The translations under genes were made by a program, and so were the position numbers. A stretch of 64,000 nt of DNA from Campylobacter concisus (lineage in GTDB: Bacteria; Campylobacterota; Campylobacteria; Campylobacterales; Campylobacteraceae), in contig NZ_CP049239.1 in NCBI RefSeq assembly GCF_015679985.1, positions 1,550,001 to 1,614,000 on the forward strand, given 5' to 3'. Under the pieces are notes generated by a model. It had not been told where the DNA came from and did not search any database. It was given only the letters and a program-made list of their open reading frames with translations. The first letter of the stretch is position 1; every line of letters starts with the position of its first letter. Below are positions 39,197 to 48,018 of the stretch, in pieces.

Positions 39197-40057
39197 ATGA
39201 AAAAATTTTGGTTAGTTTTATCTATATTTGCAGCAAGCGTCTTTGCTAGAGAGAACCCATTTATGCCTATTAGCGAGCTAAATACAAGCGTTATGACAAC
39301 AAATATCATAGAAAAATTTGATAGATTTGATTCTCTTTCGTTTAAATTTCCAAGCGATGCGGCACTTTTACTAGATGTCACCATAAGATATAGGGCGAAT
39401 GACGGTACTATAAAGGAAAAAAGACTAGCCGATATAAATAAAACTATCGATTACAGCGATGAATTTGCTTTAAATAAGGTAAAAAATCCAGAACCGGTCG
39501 TGGCAAAAAAGCTAGATGTTTCGGTCACAATGGCAAATATGCCTAGCCAAAGAGTAAGCACTCCTGTGATAATAGAAAAAAATGAAACTAAAATTTCAAA
39601 TAAAGATAGAAATAAAACTTCAGATATGCCAACTCCAAATGTTGTAGTGATCGATCTTAGCACAGACAAAACAAAAGAAACTACCATAAAGCCTGAACAA
39701 AAGGTGGTCGAGATAAAGATCGAGCCTAGCACAAAACCAGTTGATAGTGTAAAAAATGGAAAAGATGTTAAATTTCTAGGTTTTATAAGCTTTCTAGCCA
39801 ATGACAAAGATCTAAAAATCGCTACAAAAGCTAAAAATTTAAGGCATTTTGCTTATGAGAAAAATAAGATCGTTCTTGACTTTGCAAGGCCGCCAAGAAG
39901 CTTTAAAACTAAGAGCTTAAAACTTGAAAATGAACATTTTAAAAATGTGATCATAGGTTGGCACGATAGATATTTCAGAGTAGTTTTAGAGCTTGATAAA
40001 ATGCATAAATATAAGCTCGAAGCCGCTGAAAATGGATATTTGCTTAAGCTTTTATAG
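39197..40057 (+). CDS. AMIN-domain periplasmic protein
   Basis: A 286-residue secreted protein with a signal peptide (MKKFWLVLSIFAASVFARE), a long low-complexity Lys/Thr/Glu linker (about residues 90-190) and a C-terminal AMIN-like beta domain (KDLKIATKAKNLRHFAYEKNKIVLDF, FKNVIIGWHDRYFRVVLEL). AMIN domains target proteins to septal peptidoglycan, which fits its place behind the FtsB-like gene. Two adjacent ATGs (39194, 39197) are possible; the second has better spacing from AGGA. Confidence 0.8.
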   Translation: MKKFWLVLSIFAASVFARENPFMPISELNTSVMTTNIIEKFDRFDSLSFKFPSDAALLLDVTIRYRANDGTIKEKRLADINKTIDYSDEFALNKVKNPEPVVAKKLDVSVTMANMPSQRVSTPVIIEKNETKISNKDRNKTSDMPTPNVVVIDLSTDKTKETTIKPEQKVVEIKIEPSTKPVDSVKNGKDVKFLGFISFLANDKDLKIATKAKNLRHFAYEKNKIVLDFARPPRSFKTKSLKLENEHFKNVIIGWHDRYFRVVLELDKMHKYKLEAAENGYLLKLL

Positions 40058-40133
40058 TTGAATTTTAAAAAGAGTAGTTTTTATAAAATTTCAAATATAA
40101 TACTTTTCAAAATAAAAATTTAAGGTTATTGGT

Positions 40134-41195
40134 TTGAAATATCCGCTTGATTGTAAAGATAATTTTGAAAACTCATTTATATTTTGGCTTACTCGCTACG
40201 TCAAATTTAAACTTAGCTCACTTTCGAATAAAGAGCTTAGGGATCCAAAGGCGCTTGCAAGTGTGAATTACGCTCTAAGCCGCGAGATAAAAAATATAGA
40301 CCAGCTTGATGGCTTGGTAAAAAGTGCAAGAAATGCAGGGCTTACTGGCATAAATACCTACTTTAATCCACTTAAAAAAATATATGAAACGATAAAATTT
40401 TACGAGCTTAGCAGCCTAAAGCAGATCGATGAAGAGTTGCTAAGTGAAATATTAGCTAGCACGACTGGCGGGCTAAGCGATGCTAGCAAGAAAAATTACC
40501 GCATCTCAGTGATAAATTTCTTTGCGTTTTTAGACAAACAAAACGAAGAGGATGGCAAGGCCCATGTTTTTGATATAAATTTAAAAAACTGGGGCGGAGT
40601 GAGCGGTAACAAAGGGCAAAAGTTACCTGAGTTTATGGGTGAAGATGAGGTCAAAAAATTTCTTGATGCGATCGAAGAAAGTGACTTTAAGCAAAACTCA
40701 AATCGCAATAAGCTCATAATAAAAACGATAATTTTTACTGGCATTCGTGTGAGCGAGGCTCTAAATTTAAAGCGAAAGGACATCACTGAAGATGGCGATC
40801 TTTTTATCATTAGGATCCGAGGCAAAGGTAACAAATACCGCATCGTTATGATAAAACGCCACCTAATAGAAGCTCATCTAAATGCGATCGCAATAAATTA
40901 TATCAATAAAGAAGGCTATCTTTTTATAAATAAAAAAGGCACGAGACTTACGCAAGCTTATGTTAGCCGTATAGTTGAGCAAATTTTATTTAAAGCTGGC
41001 ATCAGAAAAGAGAAAAATGGTGCTCACATGCTGCGTCACACCTTTGCAACGATGCTTTACAAAAAGCAAAAAGACCTAGTCTTAGTGCAAGAAGCCTTAG
41101 GCCATGCAAGCTTAAATACCTCAAGAATTTACACCCACTTTGATAGCGACAAGCTAAAACTTGCTGCAAAGGTGGCTGAGGATCTAGCAAACTAG
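40134..41195 (+). CDS. xerH: Tyrosine recombinase XerH
   Basis: Single-recombinase chromosome dimer resolvase of epsilonproteobacteria, acting at dif with FtsK. The 353-residue protein has an N-terminal SAM-like DNA-binding domain and a catalytic domain with Arg in TGIRVSEALNLKRKD, Lys in the RGKGNKYRIV beta-hairpin, HMLRHTFATML (His-x-x-Arg), LGHASLNTSRIYTH with His and the nucleophilic Tyr. Length and catalytic pattern fit XerH. The start is TTG with TTAAGGT upstream. I did not identify dif with confidence. Confidence 0.92.
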   Translation: MKYPLDCKDNFENSFIFWLTRYVKFKLSSLSNKELRDPKALASVNYALSREIKNIDQLDGLVKSARNAGLTGINTYFNPLKKIYETIKFYELSSLKQIDEELLSEILASTTGGLSDASKKNYRISVINFFAFLDKQNEEDGKAHVFDINLKNWGGVSGNKGQKLPEFMGEDEVKKFLDAIEESDFKQNSNRNKLIIKTIIFTGIRVSEALNLKRKDITEDGDLFIIRIRGKGNKYRIVMIKRHLIEAHLNAIAINYINKEGYLFINKKGTRLTQAYVSRIVEQILFKAGIRKEKNGAHMLRHTFATMLYKKQKDLVLVQEALGHASLNTSRIYTHFDSDKLKLAAKVAEDLAN

Positions 41196-41349
41196 CAATA
41201 CTAAATTTAACTCATGCAAAATTTAAAACATTATTTAACTATGAAACCCTATAAATATATGAGGAAATTTTAGCTTGCAAGCAGCCTAAAAGCTTGCTCT
41301 GTATCTAAATTTACAATCCACCAGTCAAAAGCTCTTACAAAAAGTGAAA

Positions 41350-41381
41350 TTTGGCAAGCAAATTTTATTCTGCTCGCCAAA
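41350..41381 (-). terminator. Terminator after ttrA-like gene
   Basis: TTTGGCAAGCA (41350-41360) and TGCTCGCCAAA (41371-41381) pair over 11 bases with one mismatch. Reading the minus strand it lies 12 bases past the ttrA stop and is followed by TTTCACTTTTTG. It is roughly symmetrical and could also stop xerH transcripts. Confidence 0.65.
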
Positions 41382-41392
41382 TTTATATCGGC

Positions 41393-44383
41393 CTAGCCGA
41401 TCTTTCTTATCTTTGCAGGAAGTGCTTGTCTAGCGCAAGTGCCAACCAACCAGTCATTTAAACTAAATTCGCCATTTCTTTTTGGGTCAAGAAGTCCAAG
41501 CTTATTATGATTGACCCCTTTTTCTAAATTTGCGATCCCAAAAGCTGGCTTTCCATCGACGATGTGCGTTCTTATACCAAACTCATCATGGCCAAATCCA
41601 TGCTCTATGCTGATGACCCCTCTAGCAACACCGTCTGTCACAAATGCCTCACCAACTTGCGCACCATAAGGCGTAGTCACTTTAACCTTATCGCCTGAGC
41701 GAATGCCCTGCTCACTTGCAACATCTGGTGCTATCCTTATGAAGTTGCTAGGATGAACAGCTCTTAGTCTTGGGCTAACAAAGGTGTAGAAGTGTTGGAT
41801 ATTTGACTTTCTTGAGCTCACTGTGTATTTCCACTCAGAGCGTGGGAAAAATTTCTCAAGCGGTGTGCCATCACTTGCTACTGGTAGCATCAGACTTGGC
41901 ACTCCTGGCATAAATTCGCCTGTTATTGAGTGCCTGTGTCCGCCAAGTGGTTCATAGTAGATAGAAGCTGGCGTAGGCGCTGGCACTTTTATGGTTGCTT
42001 TATCACCCTTATATGCGCTCTCGTAGCTATCGTATCTGCCGCCTTTTGCTAGTATGTGCGCTACTTTTGGCTTCTCTTCGTCTTTTAGATAAGGATCGAG
42101 TTTTGTCATCACTCTTGATATCTTACTAAGCTTTTTGTCCTCGTCGCTTATATCTTTCACACCCTCACCATCAAAGGCTAAATTTGCTAGTGCAGCCGCG
42201 TAATACTGCTCTTTTACGTCAAGGTCCATGAAATTTCCATCTTTGTCTTTGAAGGCATTTTTGCCAAAGCCTTTTAGTCCAAGCCTCTTTGCTACGGCTA
42301 TATAAAATGCCTCAACGTCGATCGCGCCGCCGTTTTTATCCTTTGCCTGCTTTGAGCTAACGGCTGGATAGCGCACGACTGAAGTTTTAGCGATCGTTCC
42401 CCAAAGAGAGTTTGGAAGTGCCCAGTTTTCTAAATTTACCCCATCTGGCACGATGTAGTCAGCATAGGCGTTTGTCTCGTTCATAAAGGCGTCTATGCCC
42501 ACAAAAAGTGGTAAATTTTTACTATCTTTTAGTACGTCTAAAACCGCTCTTTCAAGTCCTGCTTGTCCGTAAAGTACGTTTGTCATGTAGTTTATGAAAA
42601 CTTTTACTTTGTATGGATAGCCAGCCTTGTGGCTCGTAAGAGTTTCATTTACAAGTGGCATAGAGATAGGATACCACGGCTGCTGTGCTGGATAGCCGCT
42701 GCCGCCAGCTGCTACTTTACGCTTATACTCAGAGCTTGTTTCGTAGTATTTGCCTGATCTTGATAAATTTAGACCATTTGGTTTATAAGCACCCTCAAAG
42801 CTCTCAAGGTCATATCTGCCCTTTAAAAACTCGTGTGTGCCGGCACTTGTATTGACGTTGCCGCCTTTGTAGCCATAAGTGCCCATGAGTGTGTTTAGAC
42901 AAAGTATCGCAAAAGTAGTCATACCGGCTTGCGTATGCATCATACCGCCATGCACGTTTGTGCTCACCTGTCTGCCATTTTTAGTGAAATTTTCGCAAAG
43001 CCAGACGATATCTTCAATGCTTACACCACAAATTTTTGAGTACTCCTCTAAGCTATGCTTATAAGCTGACTCTTTTAAAAGCTGCATTGAGCTTTTTACC
43101 TCGACTTTTTTGCCGTCTATTAAAATTTTACCTTTATAGTAGAGCTTGGCTGGTTCATTTACCTTGTAGCTTTGTATCTTGCCATCTTGCGAGCAGACCT
43201 GCCACTCGTTATTGATAAGTGCAAATTTGCCGTAGTCTTTGTGACCTTTTTCGGTGATGACTAGATGCGTGGCGTTGCACCAGTGTATCTCGCCAGCTAG
43301 CTTTGCTTGGTCTAAATTTGGCTGGATAAGGTAGTTCGTTGCGTATTTTTCATTTTCTATGATCCAGCGTATCATCGCCATAGCTAGAGCTGAGTCGGTG
43401 CCTGGCTTTATCGCTATCCAGCGGCCTTTGCCCGAAGAGGCGTATTTTACAGCGTTTGTAACGCTTGGATCGACCACTGCGTAGCTAAAGTCATCTCTAG
43501 TGCCTCTTGCGTAAGAGAGCATTTTTGCCTGTTTTTGGAAAGGGTTGCCACCATTTGAGGGCGAAGTGCCCCAGTAGATAACAAATTTAGAGTTTTCATA
43601 GTCTGGTTTTGTATGTGCAAAACCCTTTGCATTGTGCGCAATCTTACCACCGACCCTAAAGCCACCACCACAAATTCCGCCGTGCGAGTAGTGATTTATA
43701 GTGCCAAATGACTTTTTGACAAAGCGATCAACGATGTCAGAGCGTCCGTCATATAGATAAAAACTTAAAAATTGATTGCGCTTAGTGCCATATCCTGGGT
43801 TTTCGCTGTCGATTAGCTCGTCGCTATATATCGCTCTTAGCCCATCAACATGCCCCTCACCAAAGAGATCTCCGCCCTCTACGACCTCTTCTACTAGCTG
43901 CTCAAAGCTTATGCTCTTCCACTTTCCCTCACCCCTTTTACCAACTCTCTTTAGTGGCGTTAGTATCCTTGCAGGCGAGTCTATCATCTCAGGCAATATC
44001 GCTCCTCTAGCGCAAACTGTAGCTCGCTTTTCGTCTTCGCCACTTAGTGTTGTGGCAAGAAGTGCGTCATTTATCGATGTGTCAAAATTTGCCCAGTGTA
44101 CGTTTGAGAGTGGGTGGTATGGGTTGCCGCTACATCTTAAAACTCGGTCGTTTTTATCATCTACGTGAAGCCTTATGCCACACTTCGTCGTACAGCCGTG
44201 ACACATTGAAAAGACAACGCTATGTCCGTCGTTAAGTGAAATTTTGCCATCCTTTACGCTAAATTCAGGCTCTAGCGAGTTTGACTGCGGTTTATAGTCG
44301 TCCTTATCTTCATCTGCCAGCATAGCACTCGTGGTTAGTGTTGAGAGTACGGCTGATCTTTTTAAAAATTCTCTTCTTTGCAT
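41393..44383 (-). CDS. Tetrathionate-reductase-like molybdopterin oxidoreductase, catalytic subunit
   Basis: A 996-residue Mo-bisMGD enzyme exported by Tat (MQRREFLKRSAVLSTL). A [4Fe-4S] motif uses Cys61, Cys64, Cys68 (MCHGCTTKCGIRLHV) and Cys124. The CSGNPYHPLS segment is typical of TtrA. The probable Mo ligand is Cys238 in HGGICGGGFRVGG, so it is a Cys, not Sec, enzyme. The large C-terminal domain ends with VGTCARQALPAKI. TtrA (tetrathionate reductase) is the closest group I recognise; thiosulfate, arsenate or other substrates cannot be excluded. It follows the Fe-S subunit gene, and no membrane anchor subunit is adjacent. Confidence 0.82.
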   Translation of the reverse strand: MQRREFLKRSAVLSTLTTSAMLADEDKDDYKPQSNSLEPEFSVKDGKISLNDGHSVVFSMCHGCTTKCGIRLHVDDKNDRVLRCSGNPYHPLSNVHWANFDTSINDALLATTLSGEDEKRATVCARGAILPEMIDSPARILTPLKRVGKRGEGKWKSISFEQLVEEVVEGGDLFGEGHVDGLRAIYSDELIDSENPGYGTKRNQFLSFYLYDGRSDIVDRFVKKSFGTINHYSHGGICGGGFRVGGKIAHNAKGFAHTKPDYENSKFVIYWGTSPSNGGNPFQKQAKMLSYARGTRDDFSYAVVDPSVTNAVKYASSGKGRWIAIKPGTDSALAMAMIRWIIENEKYATNYLIQPNLDQAKLAGEIHWCNATHLVITEKGHKDYGKFALINNEWQVCSQDGKIQSYKVNEPAKLYYKGKILIDGKKVEVKSSMQLLKESAYKHSLEEYSKICGVSIEDIVWLCENFTKNGRQVSTNVHGGMMHTQAGMTTFAILCLNTLMGTYGYKGGNVNTSAGTHEFLKGRYDLESFEGAYKPNGLNLSRSGKYYETSSEYKRKVAAGGSGYPAQQPWYPISMPLVNETLTSHKAGYPYKVKVFINYMTNVLYGQAGLERAVLDVLKDSKNLPLFVGIDAFMNETNAYADYIVPDGVNLENWALPNSLWGTIAKTSVVRYPAVSSKQAKDKNGGAIDVEAFYIAVAKRLGLKGFGKNAFKDKDGNFMDLDVKEQYYAAALANLAFDGEGVKDISDEDKKLSKISRVMTKLDPYLKDEEKPKVAHILAKGGRYDSYESAYKGDKATIKVPAPTPASIYYEPLGGHRHSITGEFMPGVPSLMLPVASDGTPLEKFFPRSEWKYTVSSRKSNIQHFYTFVSPRLRAVHPSNFIRIAPDVASEQGIRSGDKVKVTTPYGAQVGEAFVTDGVARGVISIEHGFGHDEFGIRTHIVDGKPAFGIANLEKGVNHNKLGLLDPKRNGEFSLNDWLVGTCARQALPAKIRKIG

Positions 44384-44396
44384 TGCTTATTTCCTT

Positions 44397-45017
44397 TTAC
44401 TGTGCCATCTCTTCGCTCCAGCTGATAACCTTTTTATATCCATTATCAAGCTCGAGTTTTTTATTGTTTTTAGCCAAAATTTCACTAACACCGTGGTAGA
44501 ACACCTGTGGATTTGTATTTTTAGGGCTATCTATAACCATAGTCTCATGTGTGGCTAGAAATTTTCTAATATTTGAGTTAGGATCATTAAGATCGCCTAT
44601 TATACGGCTACCGCCCACACAGCTCTCTACACATGCTGGCTGAAGCCCTACTCTTAGCCTGTGGTCGCAAAAAGTACATTTATCGGCCTTGTAGGTATGC
44701 AGGCTAAGATATCTTGCGTGATATGGACAGGCCTCTACGCAAAGCGCACAGCCTATGCACTCTTTTGTATCAATCTTTACTATGCCATTACTTCTTTGAT
44801 GGCTAGCACCAGTTGGACAAACACTAATACAGGCTGGATTGTTGCAATGGTTGCAAAGCCTTGGAAGTGACGCAATGACTGCCATTTTACCGCTTTTATC
44901 TCTTGCCTCATACTCGGAAACAATGGTTCTAAAAGCACCTGGCTGAACGTCGTTTTCTAACATACAGCTCATAGTACATGACTGACATCCAACACATCTT
45001 GTTAAATCTATCGCCAT
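44397..45017 (-). CDS. TtrB/NrfC-like [4Fe-4S] ferredoxin subunit (5' end frameshifted)
   Basis: A 206-residue electron-transfer subunit with four Cys clusters for [4Fe-4S] centres: CVGCQSCTMSC, CNHCNNPACISVCP, CIGCALCVEACP and CTFCDHRL...CVESC. It would pass electrons to the catalytic subunit encoded 13 bases downstream. Relatives carry a Tat leader. Here a leader is encoded just upstream (45031-45135) but in another frame: removing one base near 45036 would join it as ...FSGSSVRYGMAIDL. As written, only the ATG at 45017 gives this product, with no leader and no obvious ribosome site. Sequencing error and real decay are both possible. Confidence 0.8.
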   Translation of the reverse strand: MAIDLTRCVGCQSCTMSCMLENDVQPGAFRTIVSEYEARDKSGKMAVIASLPRLCNHCNNPACISVCPTGASHQRSNGIVKIDTKECIGCALCVEACPYHARYLSLHTYKADKCTFCDHRLRVGLQPACVESCVGGSRIIGDLNDPNSNIRKFLATHETMVIDSPKNTNPQVFYHGVSEILAKNNKKLELDNGYKKVISWSEEMAQ

Positions 45018-45030
45018 GCCGTAGCGAACA

Positions 45031-45135
45031 CTACTTACCGCTAAAGTCCTTTGGTGCAGCCTTTAGTGCGGTCGTAGCAAAAAATAACCCTGCAGCTGCA
45101 ATGAAGCTGCGACGAGAATTTAAGGTCTGTTGCAT
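45031..45135 (-). pseudogene. Orphaned Tat leader of the TtrB-like subunit
   Basis: Starts at an ATG with GGAGAA upstream and reads MQQTLNSRRSFIAAAGLFFA, then TTALKAAPKDFSGK and TAG. The RRSFIAAAG motif and hydrophobic stretch make a typical Tat signal. The next frame continues directly into the ferredoxin domain (SSVRYGMAID), so this is the 5' end of the same gene separated by a single-base frameshift. Confidence 0.75.
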
Positions 45136-45295
45136 AAAATTCTCCTTTCTTTTTAGAATTTTTTCTTATTTTAGCATAGTAAATATTTTTTCTAAAGTTT
45201 ATTTTATATTTTTGCAAAATGTATTAAATTTTGAGAATTTTTGTAGCACTTAAAAGATAGAATTTGGATAGTAAAATTTAGAAAGAAGTGGGAAA

Positions 45296-45320
45296 AAGAT
45301 AGAAAATAAACTTCTATCTT
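45296..45320 (-). terminator. Terminator after glycerate kinase
   Basis: AAGATAGAA (45296-45304) pairs perfectly with TTCTATCTT (45312-45320). On the minus strand the hairpin is followed by a short T-run (TTTCCC), and it lies 8 bases after the kinase stop codon. Confidence 0.65.
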
Positions 45321-45327
45321 CTTAAAT

Positions 45328-46461
45328 TTATGCTTTGTAGTTTAGCATATAAAGGCGAATGACTTGCTCTGCTGTCATCTTTAAATTTCTAATCGCGACA
45401 TCTTTTCTCATAGCTTCTTCAAGACTCACTGGCTCATTTAATATACAAAAATAGGCATCAATCCCATTTTTGTGGCAATCTTTGGCGCATTTTTGTACGC
45501 TTCCAGCAAATGCGATCACTGGCTTATGATACTTTTTGGCTAGTTTTGCAACCCCAGTTGGTGTCTTGCCCATTGAGCTTTGAAAGTCCATGCGGCCTTC
45601 GCCAGTGATAACTAGATCAGCCTTTTTGATCTCATCCTCAAGCGCAATAGTCTGTGTAATGATCTCAATACCTGGGCGAAGTTTCGCTCCTAAAAATGCC
45701 ACGAATGCAAAGCCAAGTCCGCCAGCTGCGCCAGCACCTTTTTGTGTGTGAAATTTACTATTAGTCTTTTCCTTTACAAGAGCTGCAAAGTGCTTTAGCC
45801 CATCATCAAGCTCTTTTACCATACGGCCATTTGCACCCTTTTGAGGGGCATAAACATGGGCTGCTCCATTCATGCCATAAAGAGGATTGTCTACATCGCA
45901 GGCGACTAAAAACTCGCAATCCTTTAGCTCTTTTAAAGCATCTTCATCTGTAAACTCATAAATTTTGGCTAGATTCTCGCCTTTTCCTTCAAGCAAAGTA
46001 CCATCTTTATCATAAAATTTAAAGCCAAGTGCACTAAGCATGCCTGTACCAGCGTCATTTGTCGCACTTCCGCCGATGCCAATGATAAATTTTCTGGCAC
46101 CTTTAGCAATGGCATCTTTTATCATCTGACCAAAGCCAAATGTGCTAGTTTTTAGTGGATTTCTCTCGTCCGGATTTATGAGTGTAAGGCCAGAAGCACT
46201 TGACATTTCAAGTATTGCAAGGTTATCTTTTAGTGCATATCTAGCTAAAATTTCAATTCCAAGTGGATTTTTAACTATCGTATCTATAAATTTTGCACCA
46301 AGTGCATCAGCCATCGCCTCTACACTACCCTCGCCACCATCTGCGATAGGCTTGACAACGACCTCGCAGCCAATCTCTTCTAGTCCTTCTTTTACAGCAA
46401 GGCCCGCCTCAAGCGAGCTAAGCGAGCCTTTTAATGAATCAATCGCAACTAAAATTCTCAT
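45328..46461 (-). CDS. Glycerate 2-kinase (GarK/GlxK family)
   Basis: Phosphorylates glycerate, feeding it into lower glycolysis. The 377-residue protein fits PF02595: MRILVAIDSLKGSLSSLEAG, PIADGGEGSVEAMADALGA, FIIGIGGSATNDAGTGMLSALG, the GAAGGLGFAFVAFLGA loop and ITGEGRMDFQSSMGKTPTGVA. It overlaps the end of the GntP permease gene by four bases, forming a two-gene uptake-and-activation module. D-glycerate and the 2-phosphate product are family-based inference. Confidence 0.92.
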   Translation of the reverse strand: MRILVAIDSLKGSLSSLEAGLAVKEGLEEIGCEVVVKPIADGGEGSVEAMADALGAKFIDTIVKNPLGIEILARYALKDNLAILEMSSASGLTLINPDERNPLKTSTFGFGQMIKDAIAKGARKFIIGIGGSATNDAGTGMLSALGFKFYDKDGTLLEGKGENLAKIYEFTDEDALKELKDCEFLVACDVDNPLYGMNGAAHVYAPQKGANGRMVKELDDGLKHFAALVKEKTNSKFHTQKGAGAAGGLGFAFVAFLGAKLRPGIEIITQTIALEDEIKKADLVITGEGRMDFQSSMGKTPTGVAKLAKKYHKPVIAFAGSVQKCAKDCHKNGIDAYFCILNEPVSLEEAMRKDVAIRNLKMTAEQVIRLYMLNYKA

Positions 46462-47852
46462 AAAAGCACCAAAGATAATATGTAAACGCTAATTATACCA
46501 ACGATACCCATTATAAACGTCATAGCTGTTTGTGTGCGATATCCTTGTTCTGCGCTCATCTTACTAAAATTTGTCACAACCCAGAAGTAGCTGTCATTTG
46601 CGTGAGATACGCACATCGCACCAGATGCTATCGCCATGACGCAAAGTGCAGCTGAAATTTCACTCGTAAAGCCAAGTGTATGCATTAGCGAGTTGTCAGC
46701 ACTAAACGCGCCCATGATAGACGCTGTCGTGATGATAGCCACGGTCGAGCTTCCTTGAGCGGTTTTTAGTACGGCCGAGATAATGAATGGGAAGAAAATT
46801 CCTATCGCTTTTATGGTGGTTGCGTTTTCTTTTATGAAATTTACAAAGCCAGCCTCAGTGATGACATTACCCAAAACACCGCCAGCTGCTGTGATAAAGA
46901 GTATCGGTCCAGCGATCTTTAAAGATTCGTTCGTGATGTAGTCAAATTCTCTTATCTTTCTGGCTTCTACTAATAAAAACACACAAAAGATCACGCCAAT
47001 GGCAAGAGCAATGATAGGATTTCCTAAAAATAAAAGTATCTTTGGTAAGAGAGCCGTTTTATCAAACATGCCTTGTTTTGCTAAAACATCGACAATAGAA
47101 CCAATCGCCATAAAAATGATAGGCATGATGATAGGAGCAAGGCTCAAAAATCCGCTAGGTAGCGTGCCAAATTTCTTTAAAAGCTCTTCGTAACTAGCTG
47201 TGATAGTAGCGTCAGCATCTTTGTCGCTGATAGTCACGCTTTTGCCAACACTCTTTGAAAAGAAATAAACAGCTATCAACACAGGCACTGAAACGACTGT
47301 TCCCATGATGATGACAAGGAGTAAATTTCCGCCAAGACCAAGTGTTCCTGCGGCTGCTATTGGACCAGGAGTTGGCGGGATGAAGACGTGAGATGCGTAT
47401 AGGCCGCCACTAAGTGCGACTGACATCGCGACTGGGCTTGCTGAAATTTTCTTATAAAGTGCCTCGCGAATAGAGTTTAAAACGACAAATCCGCTATCAC
47501 AAAATACCGGAATGCCAACAACCCAGCCCATGATGAGCATAGCAAGCTCTGGACGCTTTTGTCCAACTAGCTTAACAACCATATCAGCTAGCTTTAAAGC
47601 AGCTCCCGTTTTTTCAAGCACAGTGCCGATGATCGTTCCAAAGATAATAACGATACCGATACTCTTAAATGTGCCACTAAAGCCGACACCTATCATCGCT
47701 GGGATCTTGGACAGATCGATGCCTGCGACGATCGCAAGAACCAAAGAAATACTCATAAGTGCCAAGAATGGATGCACTTTTAGCTTAGAGATCATAACGA
47801 TCATAAGTATGATGGCTATAACAAAACAGACAATTAGTGAGATTCCGCTCAT
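46458..47852 (-). CDS. GntP-family permease (probable glycerate transporter)
   Basis: A 464-residue inner-membrane protein with about 12-14 helices and GntP-family segments: HPFLALMSISLVLAIVAGID, IGVGFSGTFKSIGIVIIFGTIIG, HVFIPPTPGPIAAAGTLG and KTAQGSSTVAIITTASI. GntP members carry gluconate and related acids by proton symport. Coupling to glycerate kinase suggests glycerate as substrate; this is inference. There is no gluconate kinase nearby. Confidence 0.88.
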   Translation of the reverse strand: MSGISLIVCFVIAIILMIVMISKLKVHPFLALMSISLVLAIVAGIDLSKIPAMIGVGFSGTFKSIGIVIIFGTIIGTVLEKTGAALKLADMVVKLVGQKRPELAMLIMGWVVGIPVFCDSGFVVLNSIREALYKKISASPVAMSVALSGGLYASHVFIPPTPGPIAAAGTLGLGGNLLLVIIMGTVVSVPVLIAVYFFSKSVGKSVTISDKDADATITASYEELLKKFGTLPSGFLSLAPIIMPIIFMAIGSIVDVLAKQGMFDKTALLPKILLFLGNPIIALAIGVIFCVFLLVEARKIREFDYITNESLKIAGPILFITAAGGVLGNVITEAGFVNFIKENATTIKAIGIFFPFIISAVLKTAQGSSTVAIITTASIMGAFSADNSLMHTLGFTSEISAALCVMAIASGAMCVSHANDSYFWVVTNFSKMSAEQGYRTQTAMTFIMGIVGIISVYILSLVLL

Positions 47853-48018
47853 AAAAACTCCTTTGCTCTGAGATTTTGCTTAAGATTTTAGCAAAATTTG
47901 CTTGTATTTTTTCTAATATTTTTAAGTTTTTTGATTAATTAAATTTTTTTGACATATTTGAATAAATTTATAATTATTTGCCTAAATTTAGCCATTTTAT
48001 AAGTTTAAAATTTTTAGC

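Noticed and set aside
41229-41262. dif site near xerH
   Set aside because: AACTATGAAACCCTATAAAT has some dif-like character, but I cannot match it reliably to the difH consensus from memory, and the arms do not pair well. A search with the epsilonproteobacterial difH model would decide.
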